A stretch of 64,000 bases of DNA from Micropruina sp. GTDB lineage: Bacteria; Actinomycetota; Actinomycetes; Propionibacteriales; Propionibacteriaceae. Below are positions 16,511 through 25,569 of the stretch, piece by piece. Position 1 is the first letter of the stretch, and every line of letters starts with the position of its first letter. Under the pieces are notes generated by a model. It saw nothing but the letters and a program-made list of their open reading frames with translations, was not told the origin of the DNA and searched no databases. Both the position numbers and the translations under genes were made by a program. The stretch is from positions 868,001-932,000 of the forward strand of contig JADJTM010000001.1 in the NCBI GenBank assembly GCA_016711205.1, written 5' to 3'.

Positions 16511-17868
16511 AGCGCCCGGTGATCGCACCGCCCCGGCCCTGGACGTTCCCCGCCCCCCGCACCGCTCGACTCGACAACGGTCTCGCGGTCCAGGCGTTCC
16601 ACCGGCCCGGGCAGCATCTGATCAACGCCACGCTGGTGCTCGACCTGCCGCTGCACACCGAGCCACCCGACAGCGAGGGGGTCTCGGCCGTGCTGCAGCG
16701 CTGCCTGGACGAGGGCACCGCGACGCATCCGGGCACCGAGTACGCCGAACGGCTCGAGAACTGCGGTGCTGTGCTCGGGGCGGGCATCAGCTACGCCGCG
16801 ACGCACGTCAGCCTCGAGGTGCCGAGCACGCGGTTCGCCGCCGCGCTGCCGCTGTTCGCCGAAGCGGTGACCGAACCCACATTGGACGATGCGGACGTGC
16901 GCCGGCACGTCGCCCTGCGGCTGGCCGAGATCGAGCAGCAGCGGGCGCATCCGGTGCACCGCGGCGCCGAGGCGTTTCGGGCAGCCGTGATCGCCGGGGA
17001 GTTTCGCGCAGCCCGTCCGGTCGCCGGCAGCGCGTCGACGGTCGAGGGCATCAGCACCGAGAAGGTCCGGGCGCGCTATCACGCCCAGTACGGCCCGGCC
17101 CGCGGCACCCTGGTGCTGGCCGGTGACTTCGGCAGCGACCCGCTGCCGCTGGTGGCGCAGGCGTTCGGCGGGTGGCATCGTCCGGCGGCCAAAGCGGTGG
17201 CCGAGCAGCCCGGCGCGGGCGCTCAGCAGGTGCTGCTGATCGATCGACCGGGTGCCGTGCAGGCCGACGTGCGGCTGGGCTCCTTCGGCATCGATCGCAC
17301 GGACGCCCGCTGGCCCGCTCTGCGGCTCGGCGCGTTCGTGCTGGGTGGCGGCTTTCTCAGCCGGCTGAACCGGGTGTTGCGCGAAGAACGCGGCTACACC
17401 TACGGCGTGCAGCTGACCAACGTTCCGGCCCGGCACGGCGGTCTGCTCGCCGTCCACGCGTCCTTCCGCACCGATGTGGCGGCAGCCGCGATCGCCGAGG
17501 CCCGCGAGTTGATCCGGGTCGACGGCGAGCGTGCCATCAGCGCCGACGAACTCGCCGGAGCGGTCAACTATCTGATCGGCATCACGCCGCTGCGGTGCGC
17601 CACGGCGGCCGGCATCACCGATCAGGTGGCCGCGTTGATCGAAGCCGGATTGGACGCCGATTTCGTCAACCGCCACGCGGCCCAGCTGCAGCGGGTCACC
17701 CCTGATGAGGCCACCGCGGCGATCAGCGATCTGCTGCCGCCGGACGGGCTGACCCTGGTCGTGGTCGGCGACGCGGAGGCCCTGGCGGAGCCCCTGCGTG
17801 CACAGGGCCTCGACCCCACCGTGGTCACCGAGCGGTCCGGAGCCGGGCTCAGCGACCCATCAGCTTGA
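16507..17868 (+). CDS. M16-family protein, non-catalytic partner subunit
   Basis: 453 residues with the M16 fold: TARLDNGLAVQAFHRPGQ at the start, a middle RYHAQYGPARGTLVLAGDF and a C-terminal GGGFLSRLNRVLREERGYTYGV, the R/Y pair that in these dimers contributes substrate binding. The zinc motif is absent: the equivalent position reads VLQRCLDEGT instead of HxxEH. It should therefore act as the structural and substrate-binding half of the dimer with the gene upstream, which it overlaps by four bases (ATGA). The last 20 bases overlap the convergent UPF0182 gene. Confidence 0.9.
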   Translation: MKRPVIAPPRPWTFPAPRTARLDNGLAVQAFHRPGQHLINATLVLDLPLHTEPPDSEGVSAVLQRCLDEGTATHPGTEYAERLENCGAVLGAGISYAATHVSLEVPSTRFAAALPLFAEAVTEPTLDDADVRRHVALRLAEIEQQRAHPVHRGAEAFRAAVIAGEFRAARPVAGSASTVEGISTEKVRARYHAQYGPARGTLVLAGDFGSDPLPLVAQAFGGWHRPAAKAVAEQPGAGAQQVLLIDRPGAVQADVRLGSFGIDRTDARWPALRLGAFVLGGGFLSRLNRVLREERGYTYGVQLTNVPARHGGLLAVHASFRTDVAAAAIAEARELIRVDGERAISADELAGAVNYLIGITPLRCATAAGITDQVAALIEAGLDADFVNRHAAQLQRVTPDEATAAISDLLPPDGLTLVVVGDAEALAEPLRAQGLDPTVVTERSGAGLSDPSA

Positions 17869-20701
17869 GCGCCTCCGCCAGCGCCGCCTTCGCCTCGTTC
17901 ACCTTCGACTGATAGGTGGCCAGATCGCCCTTGCGCAGGGCGGCGTCGGCGGCCTCGAAGGCGGTCTGGGCCCGGTCGAGCAGGGCCACCGCGGCCGGGT
18001 TGGCGGTCGCGGTGCCGCTGGGTGTCGGGCTGGCCGAACCGGACGGGCTGGGCGACGCGCTGGGCGAGGCGGTGCCGGTCGGCTCCTCACCGGTGTCGGC
18101 GCCCGCATCGCCCGAGAACACCTCGTCCAGCGCCTGCTGCAGCGTGCTGCCGATGCCCACGTGCGATCCGAACCGCACCACCACGTAGGCCAGTGCCGGG
18201 TACGAACCGGTGTTGCCCTGACGCTGGGTGTAGACCGGCGCGACGTACAGCAGGCCGTTGCCCATCGGCAACGTCAACAGGTTGCCGTAGGTGGCCGATG
18301 CCGCCCCCTGGTTGAGGAACGGCCGCAGAGTCTCGGCCACCTTCTGGTCGTTGTTGATCGCGTTGAACGTCTGCCCGGGGCCGTCGATCTGATGGGTGTC
18401 CGACATGCGCAGCACCCGCAGCTTGCCGTAGTCGGGGCTGGTCGCCTCGGCCACCACCGCCAGGTAGCTGGCCAGGTTGGAGCGCAGCCGGGGCACGAAC
18501 ACCGTGGTCTGGCTGAAGATCGGATCGGCGTCGCCCGGCCATTTGATGCTCAGGTAGTACGGCGGCTCTTTGGCGTCGGTGTTGGCCTTGACCGGGTCGT
18601 TGGGCACCTGCCACAGGTCCGATTGCGCGTACCAGGTGTACGGGTTGGTCATGTGGTAGCGGCCCAGAATCTCGCGCTGCACCTTGAACATGTCCTCGGG
18701 GTAACGCAAGTGACTGAGCAGATCGGAGCTGATCGCGCTCTTCGGCTGCACCGTGCCGGGAAAGGCTCGCGAGTAGGCCTGCAACAGCGGATCGCTCTCG
18801 TCCCACGCGTACAGCGAGACCGAGCCGTCGTAGGCGTCCACGACGGCCTTGACCGAGTTGCGGATGTAGTTGATGTTGGTGTCCAGCTGGGTGCCGACCA
18901 CCCGCGACTGGGTGTCGGCGGACGAGTCGCGAAGGTTCACCAGTTCGCTGTTGGGGTAGCTGCTGGACGTCGTGTATCCGTCCACGATCCACACCGTGCG
19001 GCCGCTCACCACCGCCGGATAGATGTTGGAGTCGAGGGTCAGCCAGGGTGCCACCTCCTGCACCCGCTCCTTGGGCGTGCGGTTGTACAGAATGCGGGAC
19101 TGGGTGTTCACCCGGTCCGAGAGCAGCAGGTTGAAGTCGACGAAGCGCGCCGCGTACAACGTGCGCGTGAAGGCGTCGCCGATGGCCACTCCCCCGACGC
19201 CCGAGTAGACGTTCGACTTGCCGTTGGGCGTGTCGAGTTCGATCGGGTCCTGGCCCTGCTCACGTCCAACGATGGCGTACTGGGTGGACTGTTCGCCGAA
19301 GTAGATGCGCGATTCGTGGTCGGCGAGCTTGCCGACGGGCGGAATCTCGCTGACGATCCATTCCGGCTCGCCCATGGTCTGGCGGCGGTTGCCGTAGGCG
19401 ATCACCAGCCCGTTGCCGTGGGTGTACACGGTGTGGATGTTGTTCCAGTTCTGATCCGGCAGTCCGGCCAGGTTCATCTCACGGGCCGCGACCACGACGT
19501 CGGTCTCTTTGCCGTCGATGGTGTAGCGGTCCACGTCCAGCACGTCGGGGAACGTGTAGTAGCCGCGCACCTGCTGCAACTGCTCGAAGGTGGGCCCGAT
19601 CACCGCGGGATCCATCAGCCGGATGCCGGGCAGCGCCTCGGCGTCGGCCTTGAGTTGGCCGGCTCTGACCTGAGTGACCGCCTCGTACTCGGTGATCTCG
19701 GTGTCGGCGATGCCGAACGCCTTTCGCGTCATGTCGATGTGCGACTGCATGTACGGGTTCTCTTTGTCGGGCTGGTTGGGCGCGACCACGAACGACTGCA
19801 CGACAGCCGGGTAGATCAGGGTGAGGATCAGGCCGCTGACCACCATCAGCACCAGGGCGGCGGCCGGGTAGATGCCCCGCTTGATGATCGGATTGGCGAA
19901 GAACAGCCCGGCCACCAGGAACGCGATCACCGCCATCACCAGCTTGGCACCGATCCGGGCATGGTCGTCGGTGTAGTGCACACCGGTGAACAGGGTGCCT
20001 TGGCTGAGCAGCATGGCGTAGCGGTCCAGCAGGCACTGCAGCCCGTACAACACCAGCAGCACGCCGGTCAGCATCGACAGGTGCACCCGGGCCGGCTGGG
20101 AGATCTGCGGACGGGCGGGGCTGCGTCCGAACCGGATGGCACCCATGGCGAAGTGCACGGCCGCCGCGGCGATCAGACTGAAGGTCAGCGCGGTCAGCAG
20201 AAACGACAGCAGGCTCTGCCAGACCGGCAGCTCGAAGACGTAGAACTTGTGGTCGAGGCCGAACACCGGGTCGACCTGCCCGAACGGAACGGCGTTGATC
20301 CAGGCCAGCACGGGCAGCACCTCGGTGGTGGCCGACATGCCCGCGAGAACGCCCATGGCGATGGCCGGGCCCAGCACCGCGATGCGCACGTTCGATTCGA
20401 GCAGCCGGCGATAGGCGTCCAGCACGGCGCTGTCGCCGGCCTGCCGGCCCCTCGGGCGAAGCCGGATCGCGAGGTACATGTTGCCGCCGATGAGCAGCGC
20501 CATCACGGCCCCCACACCGAAGAACAGGGCGAGCCGGGTCAGCAACTCGGTGGAGAACACCGAGCCGAAGCCGATCGACTCGAACCACAACTTGTCGGTC
20601 CACACCTGGGTGAACACGGCGGCGGCGATGACTGCGACCGCCGCGATCGCCAGGGTCAGCAGCAACGGGGATCGGCGGTGGACGCTGGTGGACAGGCTCA
20701 C
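17849..20701 (-). CDS. UPF0182-family large membrane protein
   Basis: 950 residues. The N-terminal quarter has about seven transmembrane helices. The remainder is a large extracytoplasmic domain with conserved phrases such as YTHGNGLVIAYGN, ESRIYFGEQSTQYAIVGRE and PFLNQGAASATYGNLLTLP. The last 90 residues are a Pro/Ser/Thr-rich linker plus a short Ala/Lys helix that could be a coiled coil. GTG 20701 is chosen because GGAG precedes it by about 9 bases and the protein then opens with a basic stretch and helix 1. The molecular function of the family is unknown. The neighbours (PPA1309-family gene, PDZ/Lon-like protease, DUF2342) are the conserved actinobacterial set around Rv3193c. Confidence 0.93.
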   Translation of the reverse strand: MSLSTSVHRRSPLLLTLAIAAVAVIAAAVFTQVWTDKLWFESIGFGSVFSTELLTRLALFFGVGAVMALLIGGNMYLAIRLRPRGRQAGDSAVLDAYRRLLESNVRIAVLGPAIAMGVLAGMSATTEVLPVLAWINAVPFGQVDPVFGLDHKFYVFELPVWQSLLSFLLTALTFSLIAAAAVHFAMGAIRFGRSPARPQISQPARVHLSMLTGVLLVLYGLQCLLDRYAMLLSQGTLFTGVHYTDDHARIGAKLVMAVIAFLVAGLFFANPIIKRGIYPAAALVLMVVSGLILTLIYPAVVQSFVVAPNQPDKENPYMQSHIDMTRKAFGIADTEITEYEAVTQVRAGQLKADAEALPGIRLMDPAVIGPTFEQLQQVRGYYTFPDVLDVDRYTIDGKETDVVVAAREMNLAGLPDQNWNNIHTVYTHGNGLVIAYGNRRQTMGEPEWIVSEIPPVGKLADHESRIYFGEQSTQYAIVGREQGQDPIELDTPNGKSNVYSGVGGVAIGDAFTRTLYAARFVDFNLLLSDRVNTQSRILYNRTPKERVQEVAPWLTLDSNIYPAVVSGRTVWIVDGYTTSSSYPNSELVNLRDSSADTQSRVVGTQLDTNINYIRNSVKAVVDAYDGSVSLYAWDESDPLLQAYSRAFPGTVQPKSAISSDLLSHLRYPEDMFKVQREILGRYHMTNPYTWYAQSDLWQVPNDPVKANTDAKEPPYYLSIKWPGDADPIFSQTTVFVPRLRSNLASYLAVVAEATSPDYGKLRVLRMSDTHQIDGPGQTFNAINNDQKVAETLRPFLNQGAASATYGNLLTLPMGNGLLYVAPVYTQRQGNTGSYPALAYVVVRFGSHVGIGSTLQQALDEVFSGDAGADTGEEPTGTASPSASPSPSGSASPTPSGTATANPAAVALLDRAQTAFEAADAALRKGDLATYQSKVNEAKAALAEALKLMGR

Positions 20702-20726
20702 GCGGAGGGCTCCTTGGTAGGGATGT

Positions 20727-21242
20727 TCAGTCCAATGTACGTGCCAGCGCGGCGGCCAGGCCCGGCACCAGATCACTACCTGATAACAGTTCTTCGGGAT
20801 GGCTGCGAATGCGCGCCACACCGTAGGCGTCGCCGCCGCGCAGAGCACCGACGACGACCCGGATCTCTTCACGGCGCGGATGCCGCCGGACCTCGTCGGC
20901 GGCGGCGGATCCGGCCGGCAGTTCACTGTCGGTCGAGCCGGGAAGGAAGAACCGCTCCAGACTCAGCGCGACCCCGGCCACGGTCGAGGGCCAACTGATC
21001 CGGGCCAGCGCCTCGCCGAGCTCGGCACCGCCGGTGAAGCCCTCCTGCTCGACCGCGGACAGGTGGTCGGCGGTCGGGACGGCGCCGCCGCTCAGGTGCT
21101 CGGCCAGTTGGGGCTCGGCCTCGATCAGTTCGGCGGTGGGTACCAGCGCGAACAGCCGGGCCGGCTGGTCCCAGCCCAGGCCCGACACGTGGCGCTCGAT
21201 CTCGAGCAGGCCGGCCACGAGCGCGTCCGAGGGGGGGCTCAT
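20727..21242 (-). CDS. PPA1309-family protein, unknown function
   Basis: 171 residues, soluble, no signal peptide. The recognisable core is ERHVSGLGWDQPARLFALVPT, the EQEGF segment, and the end ARISWPSTVAGVALSLERFFLP with RREEIRVVVGALRGGDAYGVAR. This matches the actinobacterial family named after Cutibacterium PPA1309, which consistently sits beside the YlbL-type protease and UPF0182 genes. It has no catalytic signature I can identify. ATG 21242 overlaps the stop of the protease gene (TGATG), indicating coupling. Confidence 0.85.
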   Translation of the reverse strand: MSPPSDALVAGLLEIERHVSGLGWDQPARLFALVPTAELIEAEPQLAEHLSGGAVPTADHLSAVEQEGFTGGAELGEALARISWPSTVAGVALSLERFFLPGSTDSELPAGSAAADEVRRHPRREEIRVVVGALRGGDAYGVARIRSHPEELLSGSDLVPGLAAALARTLD

Positions 21243-22288
21243 CAACAGCCCTGCACAGCATCGGCCCGGGCGGGGTCCTCGAGTGCGTTGAGGGCCTCGA
21301 TGGCCTCGGCCAGGGTCGCCACCCGCACCAGCCGGACGGCGGTCGCCAGGCCCCGCACATCGGCGCAGTTGACGGCCGGCACCAGGAAGATGGTGGAACC
21401 TGCGGCCTCGGCACCGGCCACCTTCTCTTGGATGCCACCGATCCCGCCGACCGTTCCGTCGCCGGTGATCGTGCCGGTGCCGGCCACCGACCGTCCGTCG
21501 ATCAGGTTGTCGGGCGTGATCGCGTCATAGACCGCCAGGGCGAACACCAACCCCGCGCTCGGGCCGCCGATATCGCCGCTGATTCGGAAGGTCACGTTGG
21601 GGGCGTAGGAGTAGCCGACGGTCAGGTTGATGCCGACCACCGGGGTGGTGGGGTCCGCGTTGGACGCGACGCTGGTGATCGTTTCGTTGTGCTGCTGCCG
21701 CTCGCGCAACACTGTGAACATGATCGCGTCGCCGACCTGATGGGCGTTGATCGCGGCGCGCACCGCCTCGGTGGTGCTCACGGCTTTGTTGTCGACCCGC
21801 AGGATGAAGTCGCCCGGCTTGAGCTTGCCGTCGGCGGGGCTGCCGTTGGAGACCCCCACCACCATCGGGTATTCGACCACCTTCTTGCCTGCCGCCCGCA
21901 GCCCGGCAGCGACCGCGGCCGATTGCGAGGTGTCCATCATCTGCGCCTCACGGGCCCGGATGTCGTCCACACTGGCACCGGCCGGGTAGACCGCGTCGCG
22001 CGGCAGCACCTCGCGCGCCGACAGCCAGTACGACAGCAGTGCCTCGGGCAGGGTCAACTTGCTGTCGGCGCGGGTCACGGACACCGTGGTCAACCGCAGT
22101 TGCCCCGTGGTCGGGTAGGTGGTGATGCCCTGGATGTCGACCCGCGGTTGACCGTCGTCAGGCTCGAACAGGTTGACGGTGGCGCCGGCCGACCAGCTCA
22201 CGAAGGGCACCGGCACGAGCGAGACCACGGCGGCCAGGGCCACGAACAGCAGGGCGGAGACCGCCGCCGTCCAGGTCTGTTTCGTCAC
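21242..22288 (-). CDS. membrane-anchored PDZ plus Lon-type (S16) serine protease, YlbL-like
   Basis: 348 residues. One N-terminal transmembrane helix (residues 7-28) puts the rest outside. A PDZ domain spans about 125-205 (VVGVSNGSPADGKLKPGDFILRVDNKAV). The C-terminal S16 domain has the catalytic Ser in IGGPSAGLVFAL and the Lys in GGIGGIQEKVAGAEAAG, the Lon-type Ser-Lys dyad, so it should be active. There is no AAA domain, so cleavage is ATP-independent. It is related to Bacillus YlbL/SdpP and Rv3194c. It is coupled to the PPA1309-family gene downstream and divergent from DUF2342. Confidence 0.93.
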   Translation of the reverse strand: MTKQTWTAAVSALLFVALAAVVSLVPVPFVSWSAGATVNLFEPDDGQPRVDIQGITTYPTTGQLRLTTVSVTRADSKLTLPEALLSYWLSAREVLPRDAVYPAGASVDDIRAREAQMMDTSQSAAVAAGLRAAGKKVVEYPMVVGVSNGSPADGKLKPGDFILRVDNKAVSTTEAVRAAINAHQVGDAIMFTVLRERQQHNETITSVASNADPTTPVVGINLTVGYSYAPNVTFRISGDIGGPSAGLVFALAVYDAITPDNLIDGRSVAGTGTITGDGTVGGIGGIQEKVAGAEAAGSTIFLVPAVNCADVRGLATAVRLVRVATLAEAIEALNALEDPARADAVQGC

Positions 22289-22581
22289 CAGGCCGACATT
22301 ACCGGACGGCTTCGCCGCACCAGGGTCAGCTGAAGAAGGCCACTCCGAGCGAGAACCCAGCGACCAACCTTCTCCCGTCGGCGACGCCCGGACTGCGCCT
22401 CGCTGCGTTCTCCTCGGGCACCGGACGACGAGGACGCCCGATGGCCGCGGCCGGGGAGATGATTGTTCGGCAGGGCTCGTGGGTCAGCTGCTGCTTGCCA
22501 GATGCGGGACAATGGCCACAACCGGTCGGACGCTGCCCGCGCGCGTCCGGCGAGCAGCCCGACGATCATCAGGAGTCACGC

Positions 22582-23934
22582 ATGGCCAGCGACCCGGATC
22601 TGCCCCGCGAGGGCGACACCCCCGGCGAAGAGAATCCGCTGGCCCAGTTTCTGGCCCAGTTCGGCATCACCCCCGGCCCCGACGGCGAGTTCGACCTGCA
22701 GGCTCTCACCCAGCGGCTGCAGTCGGTGATGGCCCAGTTCCAGACCCAGATGGCGGGCTTCGGCCCCACCGATGCCGCCAGCGGCATGAACTGGACGTTC
22801 ACCCGTGACATCGCCCGTCGGGTGACTGCGTCCAAGGGCGCCGACACCACCCCGTCCGCAGCCGCCACCAGCAGCGTCCGCGACGCCGCGGGGCTGGCCG
22901 ACCTGTGGCTGGACGAGGAGATCACCTTCGCCCGCTTGAGCGCTCCCGCGGTGGCGTGGAGCCGGGCCGAATGGATCGAGGCCACCTTGCCGACTTGGCA
23001 ACGTCTGACCAACCCCATTGTCACCAGCCTGTCCGCGGCGCTGGGTTCGCTGATGGCCCGCGAATCCGGGCCGGGCGAGGAGTTCATGAAGCCGATGGTG
23101 CGCGCGGCCGCATCCGGCATGTTCGCCGCGCAGGTTGGCCAGTCGCTGGGCAGCCTGGCCACCGAGGTGCTCAGCGTCAGCGACATCGGGCTGCCGTTGG
23201 GCGACCGTCCGCAGGTGGCGTTGCTGCCCACCAACATCGAGGCGTTCGGGGCCGAACTCGAGAACGTGACGGCGGCCGACGTGCTGTTGTTCCTGGCGTT
23301 GCGCGAGACCGCACGCCAGCGCCTGTTCGCGACGGTCGGCTGGCTGGGCCCCCAGTTGCACGCGCTCGTCGAGCACTACGCCCGCGACATCACCATCGAC
23401 ACCGCAGCCCTCGAAGAGGCGATCGAGTCGCAGTTGAGCGCGGCGATGAGTGCCGACGATCTCGAACGTGCCGGTCAGGCGCTGGCCGGCAAGCTGTTCG
23501 AGCCCGCCGTCACCGCCGAGCAGACCGAGGTGCTGCAGCGGCTGGAGACACTGCTGGCCCTGGTGGAGGGCTGGGTGGACGAGGTGGTCGGCCACACCAT
23601 GAGCCGCTGGATGCCCAACGGCGCCGCGCTGACCGAGGTGGTGCGTCGGCGCCGCGCCGCCGGCGGGCCTGCGGAAAGTGCACTGAAAGCCCTGGTGGGG
23701 CTGGAGTTGCGGCCGCGACGTACCCGTGACGCGGCGAACCTGTGGGCGGCGATCCGAGCCACCCGCGGGGCACCGGAACGGGACGCGGCCTGGGGCCACC
23801 CCGACCTGATTCCGACCTCGGCCGATCTGGACGATCCGCTCGGCTACGCCGAGCGCGGGCATGAGGCGCCGGCGCCCGACGATCTGGACGCCGAACTGGC
23901 CAAGCTGCTCGAAGAAGAGGGCGGCAACCGCTGA
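22582..23934 (+). CDS. DUF2342 zinc-metalloprotease-like / F420-associated family protein
   Basis: 450 residues, soluble. Conserved parts: NPLAQFLAQFGI near the start, MNWTFTRDIARR, EFMKPMVRAAASGMFAAQVGQSLGSLATEVLSVSDIG, LRETARQRLFATVGWLGPQL and EGWVDEVVGHTMSRWMPN ending in RRRRAAGGPAE. Databases label the family zinc-dependent metalloprotease, but I see no canonical HExxH, so the activity is doubtful. The start MASDPDLPREG at ATG 22582 has AGGAG at 22571-22575. The last residues are acidic. It occupies the same place as Rv3195, between the PDZ protease and the YgjP-like and ABC1 genes. Confidence 0.85.
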   Translation: MASDPDLPREGDTPGEENPLAQFLAQFGITPGPDGEFDLQALTQRLQSVMAQFQTQMAGFGPTDAASGMNWTFTRDIARRVTASKGADTTPSAAATSSVRDAAGLADLWLDEEITFARLSAPAVAWSRAEWIEATLPTWQRLTNPIVTSLSAALGSLMARESGPGEEFMKPMVRAAASGMFAAQVGQSLGSLATEVLSVSDIGLPLGDRPQVALLPTNIEAFGAELENVTAADVLLFLALRETARQRLFATVGWLGPQLHALVEHYARDITIDTAALEEAIESQLSAAMSADDLERAGQALAGKLFEPAVTAEQTEVLQRLETLLALVEGWVDEVVGHTMSRWMPNGAALTEVVRRRRAAGGPAESALKALVGLELRPRRTRDAANLWAAIRATRGAPERDAAWGHPDLIPTSADLDDPLGYAERGHEAPAPDDLDAELAKLLEEEGGNR

Positions 23935-23953
23935 CAGCTGCTCGTCACCGTGG

Positions 23954-24484
23954 TCAGCACTCCAGCGGCGGCAGATTCTGCGCGGCCTGCCAGCCCTCCA
24001 GAAAGCCCTGCGCGCGCTCACTGAGCGGGTAGCGGGCGACCAGGGCGTGAAACCGGGCCGAATGGGTGCGCTCGAGCAGATGGCTGAGTTCGTGGATGAG
24101 CACGTAGTCGGTCACCCAGTCGGGCATGGCCAACAGCCGATCGGACACCCTGATCTCACCGGTCGCCGTGGTGCAGGAACCCCAGCGTTGCAGCTGTCTG
24201 CTCGACCAGTGCACCCTGAACTGCGGCACCGGACGACCCGGCTCGGCCAGGTGTGCCGCGAACAGCTGCTGCGCCCGAGCGGTCAACGCCTCGTCTGCGG
24301 CCGGTGGACGGCGGGCGGCCTCGTTGGCGAGGTACCGCGAGACGAAGGCGGGGATGAGCTCGCGCTCCTGCTGCCGGGTCATGCGCTGGGGCACCACCAC
24401 CACGAGCGTGCCCCCTTCGCGCATGATGCCCATCGTTCGGCGGCGTCGGGTGCTGCGCCGTACCTGATAGGCCTCGGACGTCAT
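23954..24484 (-). CDS. YgjP/SprT-like metal-dependent hydrolase (M48-related)
   Basis: 176 residues. The metal site HELSHLLERTHSARFH gives H-E-x-x-H plus a third His nine residues on. The upstream RVHWSSRQLQRWGSCTTATGEIRVSDRLL is the characteristic WGSC motif of YgjP (DUF45/WLM-like) proteins. There is no signal peptide, so it is cytoplasmic. ATG 24484 is chosen over an upstream start at 24517 for family length. It converges on the DUF2342 gene with a 19-base gap. The physiological substrate is unknown; SprT relatives cut DNA-protein crosslinks. Confidence 0.87.
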   Translation of the reverse strand: MTSEAYQVRRSTRRRRTMGIMREGGTLVVVVPQRMTRQQERELIPAFVSRYLANEAARRPPAADEALTARAQQLFAAHLAEPGRPVPQFRVHWSSRQLQRWGSCTTATGEIRVSDRLLAMPDWVTDYVLIHELSHLLERTHSARFHALVARYPLSERAQGFLEGWQAAQNLPPLEC

Positions 24485-24528
24485 GAAAGCCAGCGTAATC
24501 CCGGCCCCCGTCATCAACGTGCTGGGGG

Positions 24529-24874
24529 GTCCAGGCGACGCGGCTGCGAGGCGTCCACGTTCTCAGCAACGGTGCACGTTGTCACCTTCGGTCCACGTTT
24601 TCGCGTTATGACACGAAAGCGTGCACCGACACTGACAGCAGGCACCGATGCGGAGATCGGACGGGGTTGAGGTCGGCTGCGGGGCACACGGTTTTGGCAA
24701 CGGTTGGACGTTGTCGGCTAGCAACAGTCCAGGCGACGCGGCTGCGAGGCGTCCACGTTCTCAGCAACCATGCACGTTGTCACCTTCGGTCCACGTTTTC
24801 GCGTTATGACACGAAAGCGTGCACCGAAGGTGACAGCAGGCACCGATGCGGAGATCGGACGGGGTTGAGGTCGG
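24529..24874. repeat. direct repeat of 148 bp (two copies) each holding a long hairpin
   Basis: 24529-24676 and 24727-24874 are almost identical, differing only at a few bases (for example GG/CA before TGCACG and ACACTG/AAGGTG). In copy 2 GTCACCTTCGGTCCACG... at about 24778 pairs with CGTGCACCGAAGGTGAC about 30 bases later, giving a 23-bp stem with 2 mismatches and a 10-base loop (CGTTATGACA). In copy 1 the distal arm has changed, so its stem is weaker. No protein in the region is convincing. The rest of the interval 24485-25196, about 710 bases, holds nothing else I can identify. Confidence 0.85.
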
Positions 24875-25196
24875 GTCCGGTCCGGTTCGGGCTCACCGGG
24901 GGCGGTGACGGTCGGGGTCGGCGAGGGGACGGGCCGGGTATCGCCTTGGCCGGCGTCAACGTGATCCGACGTGTTGACCACGCCCGCCCCGCCCCACTAC
25001 CGTCTGAGCGACGAGGCTCTCGGGGTCGATCCGTTCGCAGGGGAAGGCAAGCGGACCGCACTCCGGTGAGCCTCGTTTCTGGCCTCGCGGCGACGCGCCC
25101 GCCACTCGGTGCGGACGCAGGGCGGCCGGTACCGTATGCTGAATCGGCAAGCGCGCTGTGGATGCTCCAGCGCACCCCAATCAATAGGAGGATGAC

Positions 25197-25361
25197 GTGG
25201 CCGACGACACCTACAGCGGTTCGTTCTACTGCGTGAAGTGCAAGGACCATCGCGACGCCACCGGCGACGTGACGGTGAACGCGAAGGGAACCCGGATCGC
25301 CAAGGCCAAGTGCCCCGTTTGTGGTACGAACCTGACCCGCTTCCTGCCCAAGGCTGCTTGA
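25197..25361 (+). CDS. small zinc-ribbon protein, DUF5679 type
   Basis: 54 residues with two CxxC knuckles, YCVKCKDHRDATGDV and KCPVCGTNLTRFLPK, forming a four-cysteine zinc ribbon. The pattern matches the short DUF5679 proteins common in actinobacteria. The start is GTG 25197 with GGAGGA at 25187-25192; the ATG at 25192 is out of frame. It is monocistronic and followed by a hairpin. No function is established; zinc ribbons of this type often bind RNA or ribosomes. Confidence 0.82.
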   Translation: MADDTYSGSFYCVKCKDHRDATGDVTVNAKGTRIAKAKCPVCGTNLTRFLPKAA

Positions 25362-25372
25362 GTCAACGCGTC

Positions 25373-25400
25373 GAGCGCTGCACCGTGAGGTGCGGCGCTC
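25373..25400 (+). terminator. hairpin after the zinc-ribbon gene
   Basis: GAGCGCTGCACC (25373-25384) and GGTGCGGCGCTC (25389-25400) pair at 11 of 12 positions around a GTGA tetraloop, 11 bases after the stop codon. There is no clear U tract. Confidence 0.6.
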
Positions 25401-25569
25401 GTGCCATGTGCGCAGGGCGCTGCCGCCCCGCGTCGCATGCTGTCGCGGTCTCGTCCGTTCGTCGGTAGGAGTTGTCCGCTCGCTCGACTGATGCGCTCCT
25501 GGCCGAACCGGCGCGATCTGGGGCCGTACCCCGATCGAGGGTGAGGAGCAGGTTGGCACAATGGGCGCC

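Noticed and set aside
17798..20998. Very long open frame opposite the UPF0182 gene
   Set aside because: It is the antisense shadow of a GC-rich gene: His/Gln/Val/Arg-rich translation, no domains, and the minus-strand protein is a clear family member.
24667..25236. Protein-coding genes in the 24.5-25.2 kb interval
   Set aside because: The open frames cross the 148-bp repeats, differ between copies, and show no family similarity or ribosome-binding site.
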